DNA of 64,000 bases from Novosphingobium profundi (GTDB lineage Bacteria > Pseudomonadota > Alphaproteobacteria > Sphingomonadales > Sphingomonadaceae). Each line of letters starts with the position of its first letter. The first letter of the stretch is position 1. This document shows positions 49,383 to 58,092 of the stretch, in pieces. The notes under the pieces were generated by a model that was not told the DNA's origin, did not search any database, and was given only the letters and a program-made list of their open reading frames with translations. Location of the stretch: positions 1-64,000 of the forward strand of contig NZ_JABWCU010000015.1 in the NCBI RefSeq assembly GCF_018491765.1. Direction: 5' to 3'. The translations under genes were made by a program, and so were the position numbers.

Positions 49383-50198
49383 TCAGCCGTAGCGGCCGGT
49401 GATATAGTCCTGCGTGCGTGAGACCGCGGGGCTGGTGAAGATGCGCGAGGTCTCGTCGAACTCGACCAGTTCGCCCAGGTGGAAGAACGCGGTCTTGTCC
49501 GAGACGCGCGCGGCCTGCTGCATGTTGTGGGTGACGATCACGATCGTGTAGCGCCCGCGCAGTTCCTGGAGCAGTTCCTCGATGCGTGCGGTCGAGATCG
49601 GGTCGAGCGCCGAAGTCGGCTCGTCGAACAGCACGATCTCGGGGCGCACCGCGATGGTGCGCGCGATGCACAGGCGCTGCTGCTGCCCACCCGAAAGCGA
49701 GAGCGCGCTCTGGTCGAGCTTGTCCTTCACCTCGTCCCACAAGGCCGCCTGGCGCAGCGCGTCCTCGATGCGGTCGGCGAGTTCGGACTTCGAAAGCTTC
49801 TCGTAGAACGAGAGCGCGAAGCCGATGTTGGCGCGGATCGTGGAAGCGAACGGGGTCGGCTTCTGGAACACCATGCCCACACGGCGGCGCAAGTCGGCAA
49901 GGTCGGTCCCGCGCGCGAGGATGTTGTGCCCGTCGACAAGGATCTCGCCTTCGGCGCGCTGCTCGGGGTAGAGCGCGTAGATGCGGTTGAGCGTGCGCAG
50001 CAGGGTCGACTTGCCGCAACCCGAAGGGCCGATGATCGCGGTTACCGCGAGCGCCGGAATCGCGAGATTCACGCCGTGGAGCGCTTGGGTCTGCCCGTAG
50101 TGGAAATCGAGATGGCGCACGTCGATCTTGATCGGCGCTGCGGCAAGGCCCTGTGCGGCGTCGGTGCCGAAATGGGGACGCGTATCGGTGGTAATCAT
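49383..50198 (-). CDS. pstB: Phosphate ABC transporter ATPase PstB
   Basis: 271 residues. Walker A IIGPSGCGKSTLLRTLNR, Q-loop GMVFQKPTPFASTIRANIGF (Pst-type), signature LSGGQQQRLCIARTIA, Walker B IVLFDEPTSALDPIST and H-loop VIVTHNMQQAARVSDKTAFF. It powers phosphate import through PstA/PstC. Start MITTDTRPHF is set by the 4-bp overlap with pstA; a much longer frame reading back into pstA is spurious. Confidence 0.95.
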   Translation of the reverse strand: MITTDTRPHFGTDAAQGLAAAPIKIDVRHLDFHYGQTQALHGVNLAIPALAVTAIIGPSGCGKSTLLRTLNRIYALYPEQRAEGEILVDGHNILARGTDLADLRRRVGMVFQKPTPFASTIRANIGFALSFYEKLSKSELADRIEDALRQAALWDEVKDKLDQSALSLSGGQQQRLCIARTIAVRPEIVLFDEPTSALDPISTARIEELLQELRGRYTIVIVTHNMQQAARVSDKTAFFHLGELVEFDETSRIFTSPAVSRTQDYITGRYG

Positions 50199-51034
50199 GA
50201 ATGTCTCCCCCGTGCGACCAGCCTGACGAGCAGGCTGAGGACGAGCACGAAAACGGTGAGGATGAGGGCTCCGGCCCAGGCCAGCGCGTGCCACTGGTCG
50301 TAGGGGCTCATGGCGTATTGGAAGATGACCACCGGCACGTTGGCGAGCGGGGCGTTCATGTCCGCGCTCCAGAACTGGTTGTTGAGCGCGGTGAAGAGCA
50401 GCGGCGCGGTCTCGCCGCTGATGCGCGCGACGCCCAGCAGCACACCGGTGATCACGCCGCTGCGCGCGGCCTTGTAGAGCACCTGGAGGCTGACCTTCCA
50501 GCGCGGCAGGCCGAGCGCGAAAGCGGCCTCGCGCATGCGGTCGGGGACGAGGCGCAGCGCCTCGTCGCTGGTGCGCACGACCACCGGCACGAGGATCAGC
50601 GCCAGCGCGAGGCTGCCCGCATAGCCCGAGAAGTGACCCGAGGGCACGACGACGAGTTCGTAAATGAACAGGCCGAGCACGATCGAGGGTGCACTGAGCA
50701 GGATGTCGTTGACGAAGCGCACCGCGCTCGCAAGCCGGGTGTGGCGGCCCTGCTCGGCAAGATAGGTACCCGCCGCAAGACCGATCGGGGTGCCGATCGC
50801 GATGGCCAGCACGATCATCACCGCGCTGCCGTAGAAGGCGTTGAGAAGCCCCCCGTCGGCGCCCGGCGGCGGGGTCATTTCGGTGAACAGCCTGGGGCTG
50901 ATCGCCGCCGCGCCGTTGGCGAACGTGGTCCACAGGATCCAGGCCAGGAAGAACAGGCCGAAAGCGGTGGCCAGCGCCGCGCAAACGAGCGCGATACGGT
51001 CCGCCAGGCGGCGGCGAAAGAGTGTCCAGTTCAT
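50195..51034 (-). CDS. pstA: Phosphate ABC transporter permease PstA
   Basis: 279 residues with six membrane helices. Features include LLNAFYGSAVMIVLAIAIGT, DILLSAPSIVLGLFIYELVV and the PstA hallmark GVARISGETAPLLFTALNNQ after the coupling helix MREAAFALGLPRWKVSLQVL. Start MNWTLFRRRLADR; a frame extending upstream covers pstC. Separated from pstC by 2 nt. Confidence 0.94.
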   Translation of the reverse strand: MNWTLFRRRLADRIALVCAALATAFGLFFLAWILWTTFANGAAAISPRLFTEMTPPPGADGGLLNAFYGSAVMIVLAIAIGTPIGLAAGTYLAEQGRHTRLASAVRFVNDILLSAPSIVLGLFIYELVVVPSGHFSGYAGSLALALILVPVVVRTSDEALRLVPDRMREAAFALGLPRWKVSLQVLYKAARSGVITGVLLGVARISGETAPLLFTALNNQFWSADMNAPLANVPVVIFQYAMSPYDQWHALAWAGALILTVFVLVLSLLVRLVARGRHS

Positions 51035-51036
51035 GG

Positions 51037-52062
51037 TCAATGCGTCCGCCCCAGGCTGCGGTCCATCCGCGCCAGCATCAGCTTGGCCAGCGAAAGGACG
51101 ATGAAGGTGACGATGAAGAGCAGGAAGGCGAGCGCGATCAGCGAGGAGCGGTAGAGTTCGGTATCCGCCTCGGTAAATTCGTTGGCAATGGCCGCCGCGA
51201 TCGAGTTGCTCGGCATCAGCAGCGAGGCGGAAAGGTCGTGCGCGTTGCCGAGCACGAAAGTCACCGCCATCGTCTCGCCCAGCGCCCGGCCCAGGCCGAG
51301 GAAGATCGCGCCCACGATCGCCGAGCGGGTGTAGGGCAGGCTCACGTGGCGCAGGATCTCCCAGCGCGTGGCGCCCAGCGCCACGGCGGATTCGCGCAAG
51401 GCAGCCGGAACCGCGTTGAGCACGTCGCGCGCGACCGAGGCGATGAAGGGCACGATCATGATGCCCAGCACGATCCCCGCGGTCAGCATGCCGATCCCGA
51501 TCGGGGGCCCGGCAAAGAGCGGTCCGACCAGCGGCAGGCTCCCCAGCGTGTCGTTGACCCAGGGCTCGACGTGGCTCGCCATGAAGGGTGCGAACAGGAA
51601 CAGGCCCCACATGCCGTAGATGATGCTGGGCACGGCGGCGAGCAGTTCGATCGCCACCGCGATCGGCTGGCGCGACCAGACCGGCGCGATGTCGGTCAGG
51701 AACAGCGCGATGCCGATGCTGACCGGCACGGCGATGACAAGCGCGATCGCCGAGGTCACCAGGGTACCGTAGATCGGCACGAAAGCCCCGAACTGGCCAT
51801 TGACGACATCCCAGTTCGCGCTCGTGACGAAGCCGAGTCCGAACGTCTGGAAGGCCAGCTTGCCGCCCAGCGCCATCGACAGCGTTACCGCGATCAGGAT
51901 GAGGAGGACCAGCCAGGCCGCACCGGCGGTCGCCAGACCATAGAGCCGCTCGGGAAGGGCGGCGCGCGAAGCTGGGGGCGACGCGGCCGGGGCAGGCCCG
52001 GCCTCCTGCGTCGGCACCGGGGCCGCATCGTGCGGGGCGGCAAGGCTGGTCATCTCGCTCAC
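51037..52062 (-). CDS. pstC: Phosphate ABC transporter permease PstC
   Basis: 341 residues. A Pro/Ala-rich cytoplasmic N-terminus (about 35 residues) precedes six to seven helices. PstC motifs: FGAFVPIYGTLVTSAIALVI, AAVPSIIYGMWGLFLFAPFM, ALRESAVALGATRWEILRHV and LGRALGETMAVTFVLGNAHD. Overlaps the upstream pstS by 4 bp. Confidence 0.94.
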   Translation of the reverse strand: MSEMTSLAAPHDAAPVPTQEAGPAPAASPPASRAALPERLYGLATAGAAWLVLLILIAVTLSMALGGKLAFQTFGLGFVTSANWDVVNGQFGAFVPIYGTLVTSAIALVIAVPVSIGIALFLTDIAPVWSRQPIAVAIELLAAVPSIIYGMWGLFLFAPFMASHVEPWVNDTLGSLPLVGPLFAGPPIGIGMLTAGIVLGIMIVPFIASVARDVLNAVPAALRESAVALGATRWEILRHVSLPYTRSAIVGAIFLGLGRALGETMAVTFVLGNAHDLSASLLMPSNSIAAAIANEFTEADTELYRSSLIALAFLLFIVTFIVLSLAKLMLARMDRSLGRTH

Positions 52063-53081
52063 TTGATGTTCGCGCTCCAGTACGCCTCGATCTGCTTCAC
52101 GACGGGCGCGGGCAGCGGTACGTAGTCGAGCTTGGCCGCCTGGGGCTGGCCCTTCTCGAGCGCCCAGCGCAAGAACTTCAGCGCCGCATCGCTATGCTCC
52201 TTGTCCTTGGGCTGCTTGTACATCAGCACGAAGGTCGAGGCGGTGATCGGATAGGCCTTGGCGCCCGGTGCATTGGTCATCACCAGGTAGAAGTCCTTGG
52301 AATTGGCCCAGTCGGCGCTGGCCGCGGCGGCCTGGAAGCTTTCGGCGCTGGGCGCGACGTAGTTGCCGGCCGCGTTCTGCACGTAAGTCCAGGCCATGTC
52401 GTTCTGCAGGACATAGGCGTATTCGACATAGCCGATCGAGTTGGGGATCTGGTTCACGTAGGCCGCGACGCCCTCGTTGCCCTTGCCGCCCACGCCACCC
52501 GGCCACTTGACCGATGTCCCCTCGCCCGCGCCCGCCTTCCAGCTTGCACTGACCTGGCTGAGGTAGTGGGTGAAGTTGAAAGTGGTGCCCGAGCCGTCCG
52601 AACGGTGCACGGCGGTGATCTTCGCGCCCGGCAGCTTCACGCCCGGGTTGAGCGCGGTGATCGCCGGATCGTTCCAGGTGGTGACCTTGCCCGCGTAGAT
52701 ATCGGCAAGGACCTGGCCGCTCAGCTTGACCTGACCCTTGGCGATGCCCTCGATGTGGACCACCGGCACGACACCGCCGACGATCACCGGGAACTGCACG
52801 AGCCCCGCCTGGGCGAGTTCCTCGGGGGCAAGCGGCTTGTCGGTCGCGCCGAAGTCCACCGTACCGGCCTTGATCTGCGCGATACCGCCACCCGAGCCGA
52901 TCGACTGGTAGTTGACCTTGACGTCCTTGGCCTGCGGGTAGTCCGCGGACCAGGCCGAAAGCACCGGGTAGACGAACGTCGAGCCCGCACCGGTGATGGC
53001 CGCGCTTCCGGCATCGGACTTGCCCTGGCAACCGGCCAGCAGGAAGGCGCCGATCAGCGCGGTGGACATGAACTTTTTCAA
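52059..53081 (-). CDS. pstS: Phosphate-binding lipoprotein PstS (inner copy)
   Basis: 340 residues. A TTG start at 53081 is preferred: AGGAGAG lies 6 nt before it, whereas the first ATG (53069) would be 18 nt away; TTG also supplies the basic MKKF start of the signal. The lipobox LLAGC predicts a lipid anchor, unlike the paralogue just upstream. Phosphate-binding loops: ITGAGSTFVYPVLSAW, SIGSGGGIAQIKAGTVDFGA, HRSDGSGTTFNFTHYLSQVS. About two-thirds identical by eye to the second copy. Translationally coupled to pstC. Confidence 0.92.
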   Translation of the reverse strand: MKKFMSTALIGAFLLAGCQGKSDAGSAAITGAGSTFVYPVLSAWSADYPQAKDVKVNYQSIGSGGGIAQIKAGTVDFGATDKPLAPEELAQAGLVQFPVIVGGVVPVVHIEGIAKGQVKLSGQVLADIYAGKVTTWNDPAITALNPGVKLPGAKITAVHRSDGSGTTFNFTHYLSQVSASWKAGAGEGTSVKWPGGVGGKGNEGVAAYVNQIPNSIGYVEYAYVLQNDMAWTYVQNAAGNYVAPSAESFQAAAASADWANSKDFYLVMTNAPGAKAYPITASTFVLMYKQPKDKEHSDAALKFLRWALEKGQPQAAKLDYVPLPAPVVKQIEAYWSANIK

Positions 53082-53196
53082 GAGAGGCTCTCCTGGGTTG
53101 GGGATGCGTGCGGGATTTGTCCCGAACGCCGGAAATGCCGACTGCACCGGCACGAAAACGCGCCGGAGCCGTCGGGCTTTCGCTGTCCGAGCCGGA

Positions 53197-53234
53197 GCCG
53201 GGCGGGGCCTGCGCGACACGCTTTCCCGCCCGGC
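53197..53234. terminator. Strong hairpin between the two pstS genes (attenuator candidate)
   Basis: GCCGGGCGGG (53197-53206) pairs perfectly with CCCGCCCGGC (53225-53234). It starts 11 nt after the stop of the outer pstS, on the minus strand, and precedes the inner pstS-pstCAB-phoU genes by about 115 nt. It could stop part of the transcription or protect the pstS mRNA end, giving excess binding protein over transporter. Confidence 0.6.
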
Positions 53235-53244
53235 TGCGGCACGA

Positions 53245-54270
53245 TTACTTGAAGCTCGCCGCGCTGTAGGCCTCGATGTGCTTCACCAGCGGGCCCGGCA
53301 GCGGCACGTAGTCGAGGCTGAGCGCCTGCTTCTGGCCCTTTTCGAGCGCCCAGCGGAAGAACGTGCGCGCGGCGGCAGAGCTGGCGGGGTTCTTGGGGTG
53401 CTTGTACATGAGCACGAAAGTCGAGGCGGTGATCGGATAGGCCTTGGCGCCCGGCGCATTGGTCATGACCAGGAAGAAGTCCTTCGACTTGGCCCAGTTG
53501 GCGGTCGCCGCCGCGGCCTGGAACGAGGCCGTATTGGGCGCGACGAACTGCCCGGCGGCGTTGCGCATGAGCGTGTAGGTCATGTGGTTCTGCAGCACAT
53601 AGGCGTATTCGACGTAGCCGATCGCGTTGGGGATCTGCTTGACGTAGGTGGCCACGCCCTCGTTGCCCTTGCCCCCGACGCTGCCGCCGGGCCAGTTGAC
53701 CGAGGTGCCCTCGCCCACGCTCGCCTTCCATCCAGGGTTCACCTGGCCAAGGTAGTGCGTGAAGTTGAAGGTCGTGCCCGAACCGTCCGAGCGATGCACT
53801 GGGGTAATCGGCGCGGAGGGCAGGTGCAGGCCGGGGTTGAGCCTGGCGATCTGCGGATCGTTCCAGGTCTTGATCCGGCCGTCGTAGATATCGGCAAGGA
53901 CCGGGCCGCTGAGGCGCAACTGGCCGGGCTTGAGGCCCTGAATATTGACGACCGGCACGACGCCGCCGATGGCGACGGGGAACTGGGCGAGGCCCGCCTG
54001 TGCAAGTTCCTCGGGCGAGAGCGGCTTGTCGGTCGCGCCGAAATCGACGGTGCCCGCCTTGATCTGGGCGATGCCGCCGCCCGAACCGATCGACTGGTAG
54101 TTGATCTGGTCGCCGGTCATCGTCTTGTAGTCGGCCGCCCACTTGGACAGGACGGGGTAGACGAAGGTCGAACCGGCTCCGGTGATGTTCGAAGCTTGCG
54201 CGGCGATGGCGGTGCCCGCGAAGGTCACGGCAAAGAGGCCCGCTGCAATACGGCGGGAAAGGCGCGTCAT
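53245..54270 (-). CDS. pstS: Periplasmic phosphate-binding protein PstS (outer copy)
   Basis: 341 residues with a cleavable Sec signal (RRIAAGLFAVTFAGTAIAAQ, cleavage after AQA) and no lipobox, so soluble in the periplasm. Ligand loops ITGAGSTFVYPVLSKW, SIGSGGGIAQIKAGTVDFGA and HRSDGSGTTFNFTHYLGQVN are the same as in the other copy. First gene of the pst operon, preceded by a four-repeat Pho box, so it should be the most strongly phosphate-starvation-induced gene of the block. Confidence 0.94.
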   Translation of the reverse strand: MTRLSRRIAAGLFAVTFAGTAIAAQASNITGAGSTFVYPVLSKWAADYKTMTGDQINYQSIGSGGGIAQIKAGTVDFGATDKPLSPEELAQAGLAQFPVAIGGVVPVVNIQGLKPGQLRLSGPVLADIYDGRIKTWNDPQIARLNPGLHLPSAPITPVHRSDGSGTTFNFTHYLGQVNPGWKASVGEGTSVNWPGGSVGGKGNEGVATYVKQIPNAIGYVEYAYVLQNHMTYTLMRNAAGQFVAPNTASFQAAAATANWAKSKDFFLVMTNAPGAKAYPITASTFVLMYKHPKNPASSAAARTFFRWALEKGQKQALSLDYVPLPGPLVKHIEAYSAASFK

Positions 54271-54344
54271 GGTCAGTCTCCAGGTAGCGAGGTCAGTCGC
54301 GGTTACGTGGGTTTTGTGGTGCGCCGCCGCATTGGGCCCGTGTC

Positions 54345-54384
54345 ATGACAGCCATGTGAAGCGTGGATGACACTTTCGTGAAAC
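54345..54384 (-). promoter_or_regulatory. Array of four Pho half-sites upstream of the pst operon
   Basis: On the minus strand, four 7-mers at exact 11-nt intervals: GTTTCAC (54384-54378), GTGTCAT (54373-54367), GCTTCAC (54362-54356) and CTGTCAT (54351-54345). Two match the PhoB consensus at 6 or 7 of 7 positions. The array ends 74 nt before the pstS start and is in the same orientation. This is two adjacent Pho boxes. The rest of the 395-nt interval 54271-54665 shows no gene. Confidence 0.8.
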
Positions 54385-54665
54385 GCCCCCATTCACCTCC
54401 AAATCCCTGAAAAGACCGGTCGGATTGCCATGCCTGCCGCAAAAGGCCGGTTTGCCGGGGCAACTTGTCCGCTTCTTGCATGGACACCTGCGGGCACCTC
54501 GCCCCCGAGGAGAAATGCATGGACCTTGTCGCGATTGTGCCCGTGTATCGGGGTTCGAGCGCGACATTCGCGTCGGCTTTGCGACACCCCCTCGGCTTTG
54601 CCCCCCCCCACCGCGCGCGCGATCCGCGTGCCCCCAGCGTTCCCAACCCCCGAAAGGAGACTGAC

Positions 54666-55091
54666 ATGCCCGATCTCTTCGTGATCTGCGAAGCCCGCGA
54701 GGTGCAGGAGGAAGACGTGCGCCGCTTCGTCCTCGCCCGCCAGGTCGAGGGCGCGATGGTGCCCTGGCCGATCCTCGTCACCCGCAAGGGCGGGCAGTTC
54801 CACGCCTACGAAAACGCCTGCCCGCACGACGGCAAGCCGCTCGATGGCGGTCAGGGTGATTTTCTCGACGAGGAAGGCAACTTCCTCCAGTGCAAGGCGC
54901 ACGGCGACCTCTTCGACATCGAGACCGGTGCCTGCTTCATCGGCCCCGCCAAGGGCCAGAGCCTCACGCGCCTCGAACTCGTCATCGACGAGGGCGACAT
55001 CTGCATGATCGACGAAGGCCTCACCGACGAGGACGGAATGCACCTCGAAGAGCCCGACGCGCACCCCGAAGTGATGATCACTTCGGACTGA
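54666..55091 (+). CDS. Rieske [2Fe-2S] protein
   Basis: 141 residues with the two cluster motifs NACPHDGKPLD (Cys-x-His) and NFLQCKAHGDLFDIETGACF (Cys-x2-His), spaced as in soluble Rieske ferredoxins of oxygenase systems. Both N- and C-terminal extensions are acidic, suggesting electrostatic docking to a partner. Preceded by AAGGAG. Followed 90 nt later by a YkgJ-type cysteine-cluster protein on the same strand. No oxygenase lies nearby, so its redox partner is unknown. Confidence 0.88.
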   Translation: MPDLFVICEAREVQEEDVRRFVLARQVEGAMVPWPILVTRKGGQFHAYENACPHDGKPLDGGQGDFLDEEGNFLQCKAHGDLFDIETGACFIGPAKGQSLTRLELVIDEGDICMIDEGLTDEDGMHLEEPDAHPEVMITSD

Positions 55092-55181
55092 TCTGCGGCC
55101 GGGGCGCATTGATGCGGGTCAATGCGCGGGCCCTGCACATCCCTAGGCTGTCGGGCTCAGCGACCCTTGGGAGGCAGGGCC

Positions 55182-55919
55182 ATGGCCAGTCAGCCGTTCG
55201 ACTTCTTCCAGCAGATGCGCCGAGGCTTCGGGCAGATCCTCGACAGCGCCGCCAGCGACGGCGAAGCCGAGACCACCGCACTCGCCGGTCGCGCCTTCGG
55301 CTGGTTCGAAAGCAACATCGCGCAGCACGGCCGGGAGCTGGAACCGCTTGCCTGCGCCAGGGGGTGCCCGACCTGCTGTGCCTTGCGCGTGACCGCCACG
55401 GCGCCCGAGATCTTCACGATCGCCGACTACGTCCGCAAGGTCTCGGCAACACCGCAAGGCGCGCGGCTCGCGCTCGCGAAGCGGATCCTGGCGACCGACG
55501 CGCGAACCCGGGGGATGGCGCCGGAGGACCGCCTCGCCTCCGGGATCGCCTGTCCGATCCTGTTCGAAGGCGTCTGCGTGCTGCACCCGGTGCGCACGCT
55601 CGCCTGCCGGGGCCATGCGGCCTACGTTGCGGCGCAATGCCAGGGGGCCGCGCGCGGCGAGGATGTCACGGTCGAACTGTCCGAGCCGCACCACACCTTG
55701 CGTGCGCTCGTCCAGAACGCGCTGCAGGCCGCACTGCGCGACAAGGGCCTCGCCTGGGGGCTCTACGAACTCAACCACGCGCTGGCGCTCGCGCTCGAGG
55801 ACACTACGCGCCGCGAAGCCTGGCTGGCGGGCGAGGACAGCCTTGCGCCCGCGGCCGTCGACGAAGCCGACCTGGCCGCGCTCGCGGCGCTGTTCGACGC
55901 GATGCCCGCGCCCGCCTAA
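55182..55919 (+). CDS. YkgJ-family cysteine-cluster protein
   Basis: A 245-residue protein with the YkgJ metal-cluster cysteines: CARGCPTCCALRVTATAPEI near residue 60 and CPILFEGVCVLHPVRTLACR in the middle, then a helical C-terminal extension. The family (formerly UPF0153) binds zinc or Fe-S and has no settled function. GGGAGG Shine-Dalgarno and start MASQPFDFFQQ. Co-oriented with the Rieske gene and convergent on the AAA+ operon; a 6-bp GAGGGG/CCCCTC stem-loop (55961-55981) lies in the 127-nt gap. Confidence 0.85.
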   Translation: MASQPFDFFQQMRRGFGQILDSAASDGEAETTALAGRAFGWFESNIAQHGRELEPLACARGCPTCCALRVTATAPEIFTIADYVRKVSATPQGARLALAKRILATDARTRGMAPEDRLASGIACPILFEGVCVLHPVRTLACRGHAAYVAAQCQGAARGEDVTVELSEPHHTLRALVQNALQAALRDKGLAWGLYELNHALALALEDTTRREAWLAGEDSLAPAAVDEADLAALAALFDAMPAPA

Positions 55920-56046
55920 TCGCCCAAGCCGGACACCTCCACCCACCACCCGCAGCTGACGAGGGGCATCGAGAACCCCTCGACACGCCACCGGACCGGA
56001 CACGGCAACGCCTGATGCCGCCGCACCCACCTGCGCAACAGGCGTC

Positions 56047-56361
56047 TCACTCGATGCCCTCCTGCCAAGCCTTGGAATTGATTGCCGCCTGGAAGCGCGC
56101 GGCCGCATAGCGCGGGTCCGAGGCGACTTCGGCCTGGTTGGCGTAAAGCGCCGCGCGCGCCACTTGCGCTTCCTCGGCGGTCAGCGTGATGCGGCCCGCG
56201 ACGTGGGTCGCCTCGGGCGCCGCATGCTGGATCTGGAGCTTGCGCGGATGGCTGAGGACGTCGCTCACGTCCATCGCCTCGGGCTTGCCGTCGAGCGTCA
56301 CGGCGAGGCCGATTACCTCGACGCGCCGTCCGTCCCGTGTCGTCTTGATGTAGGTGGCCAT
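56047..56361 (-). CDS. Small conserved protein of unknown function (AAA+ operon)
   Basis: 104 residues with no recognised domain. Sequence is soluble and mixed (MATYIKTTRDGRRVEVIGLA, then a middle QIQHAAPEATHVAGRITLTA and EEAQVARAALYANQAEVASD). It follows the AAA+ ATPase gene at 15 nt, so it should be co-expressed with it and may be its substrate or adaptor. Confidence 0.7.
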   Translation of the reverse strand: MATYIKTTRDGRRVEVIGLAVTLDGKPEAMDVSDVLSHPRKLQIQHAAPEATHVAGRITLTAEEAQVARAALYANQAEVASDPRYAAARFQAAINSKAWQEGIE

Positions 56362-56376
56362 GCGATTGCTCCTCGT

Positions 56377-58092
56377 TCAGGGTACCGGTTCGGGCTGGAC
56401 GCGCTCGGCAATGTCCATGCCGCGAAAGATCGAACAGCGCAGGAAGGCCGCGAGGTCGGGCGCGAGCCGCTTCTGGCTGCAGTACTTGGCGGTGAGCTTG
56501 GCAAGGCCCTTGATGTCGCGTCCGCTGGCGGCGGGAAACCGGTCGGCCAGCTCCTCGACGAGGCCGGGCGCAAGCGCGAGGCCGAACTGTTCGCCCATGA
56601 CCTGCCAGATCCGCACCCGCCCTGCCCGGTCCGGCGAATGGTAGCGGATCAACGCGATGCAGCGCGAGACGATCGCCTCGTCGATGTCGTCGACCCGGTT
56701 GGTGGTGAGGAACAGGAGCCCATTGAAGTACTCGAGCACGCGCAGGAACACGCCCACCACCGCGTTCATCGCCATGTCGTTGTCGCGCCGCTTGATGTAG
56801 ACGTCGGCCTCGTCGATCAGCATCACCGCGCCCCAGCGCTGCGCGCGCGTCAGCACGTCCTTGAGCGCGGCTTCCATCTGCGTGACGTTGAGGCCGAGCT
56901 GGCCCGAATGAACGCGGTAGAGCGGGCGGCGGATGATCTCCGAATAGACTTCGGCGGTCAGCGTCTTGCCCACCCCCGGAGGCCCCGCGCACAGCACCGT
57001 GGTACCGCCCGACTTGCCCTCGACGATGTCGTCCATCAGCACGTCCATCTCCGCCGTCAGGATGTCGATGAGGTCGGTCTGCTCGGGGGGAAGGACCAGC
57101 TTGCCCTTGAGCGCGGGCTGATAGGCGTAGGGTTCCATGTCGTCGACGTGGACCCACACGTAGTGATGCAGATCGAGGTGGAACATCAGCACGAAGGCGT
57201 GGACCGGCACCTCGCGGAACATGTCGGGCGGGATTGCCGAGGCGAGCAGGCGCAGTTCCTCGTCGTTGTCGTACTGGTTGCTCTTGCCCGCACGGCGCAA
57301 GTACGAGGCGAGGATTTCGCCCGGTGCGTCGAGCGTCAGCGCGCGATCGGCAAGGATGCCCTCGTCGTTGACGAGCCGCGCCTTGCCGCCCGAGGCGCTG
57401 AGCACCACCACGTCCTTGCGCGCCCAGTCGGTGTCACGCCGCGGCGCGCTCGGGTCCTCTGCGTAGAAGGCGCGCCCCTCGGCCGCAAACTGCTCGCCAT
57501 AGCGGCCCCGCCAGGCGTAATAGCGGCTCGCCGTGGCGTCGTATGCGGCCAGAAGATCGGCGGTTTCCTTGAGGAAACCCTTGGCCACGAGCACCTCGCC
57601 CAGCGTGTGCCCCTCGATGTCGGCTGCGGTCACGCGGAACAGGTTGGTGACCAGCGTGCCCTTGGCGTTGGCCTTCAATTCGACGAAAAGCTTGCCGCTC
57701 TCCTCGTTGTTGCTGGGCGTGTAGTCCAGCCGGGTCACCACGTAAGGCAGCGGGCGGCGCGAAATGTCGGCGCTGAACAGCCAGCCCCGCAAGCCATCGG
57801 CGACAAGATAACGCACGAGATCGACAAGGAAATCCTCAAGCTGTTCGCCCGCATAGCGCCTGCCCGGCTTGCCCAGCGCCCCGCGCAAGGTGACGAGCTG
57901 CGCGGCGCGCACGCGCTGGTCGGGTCCCGCCTCGCGCAGCAGGCCACCCAGAAACGCAACCTGCGTATCCGAAAGGTCACCCACCGCCACTTCGGCCCGC
58001 TCGGCCAGCCGCAACTGCGCGGTGAGCCCCGCAAGCTCGGGAAAGCGCGCGACCAGCGCCTCGAGGTGCGCACGCTCGAGCGCCAGCTTCAT
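56377..58092 (-). CDS. AAA+ ATPase with long N-terminal domain
   Basis: 571 residues. The first 330 form an unfamiliar N-terminal region (for example YVVTRLDYTPSNNEESGKLF and AAYDATASRYYAWRGRYGEQ). The AAA+ core follows: Walker A CAGPPGVGKTLTAEVYSEII with Lys376, Walker B VMLIDEADVYIKRRDNDMAM, sensor-1 LFLTTNRVDDIDEAI, arginine finger SRCIALIRYHSPD and a small helical lid ending near MDIAERVQ. A single classical AAA module of this type implies a hexameric remodelling machine. Its start overlaps the preceding TPR-like gene by 4 bp. Target unknown. Confidence 0.85.
   Translation of the reverse strand: MKLALERAHLEALVARFPELAGLTAQLRLAERAEVAVGDLSDTQVAFLGGLLREAGPDQRVRAAQLVTLRGALGKPGRRYAGEQLEDFLVDLVRYLVADGLRGWLFSADISRRPLPYVVTRLDYTPSNNEESGKLFVELKANAKGTLVTNLFRVTAADIEGHTLGEVLVAKGFLKETADLLAAYDATASRYYAWRGRYGEQFAAEGRAFYAEDPSAPRRDTDWARKDVVVLSASGGKARLVNDEGILADRALTLDAPGEILASYLRRAGKSNQYDNDEELRLLASAIPPDMFREVPVHAFVLMFHLDLHHYVWVHVDDMEPYAYQPALKGKLVLPPEQTDLIDILTAEMDVLMDDIVEGKSGGTTVLCAGPPGVGKTLTAEVYSEIIRRPLYRVHSGQLGLNVTQMEAALKDVLTRAQRWGAVMLIDEADVYIKRRDNDMAMNAVVGVFLRVLEYFNGLLFLTTNRVDDIDEAIVSRCIALIRYHSPDRAGRVRIWQVMGEQFGLALAPGLVEELADRFPAASGRDIKGLAKLTAKYCSQKRLAPDLAAFLRCSIFRGMDIAERVQPEPVP

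Noticed and set aside
55961..55981. GAGGGG/CCCCTC hairpin as terminator between YkgJ and the AAA+ operon
   Set aside because: Only six base pairs with no U-run; mentioned in the neighbouring gene but not called as a separate terminator.
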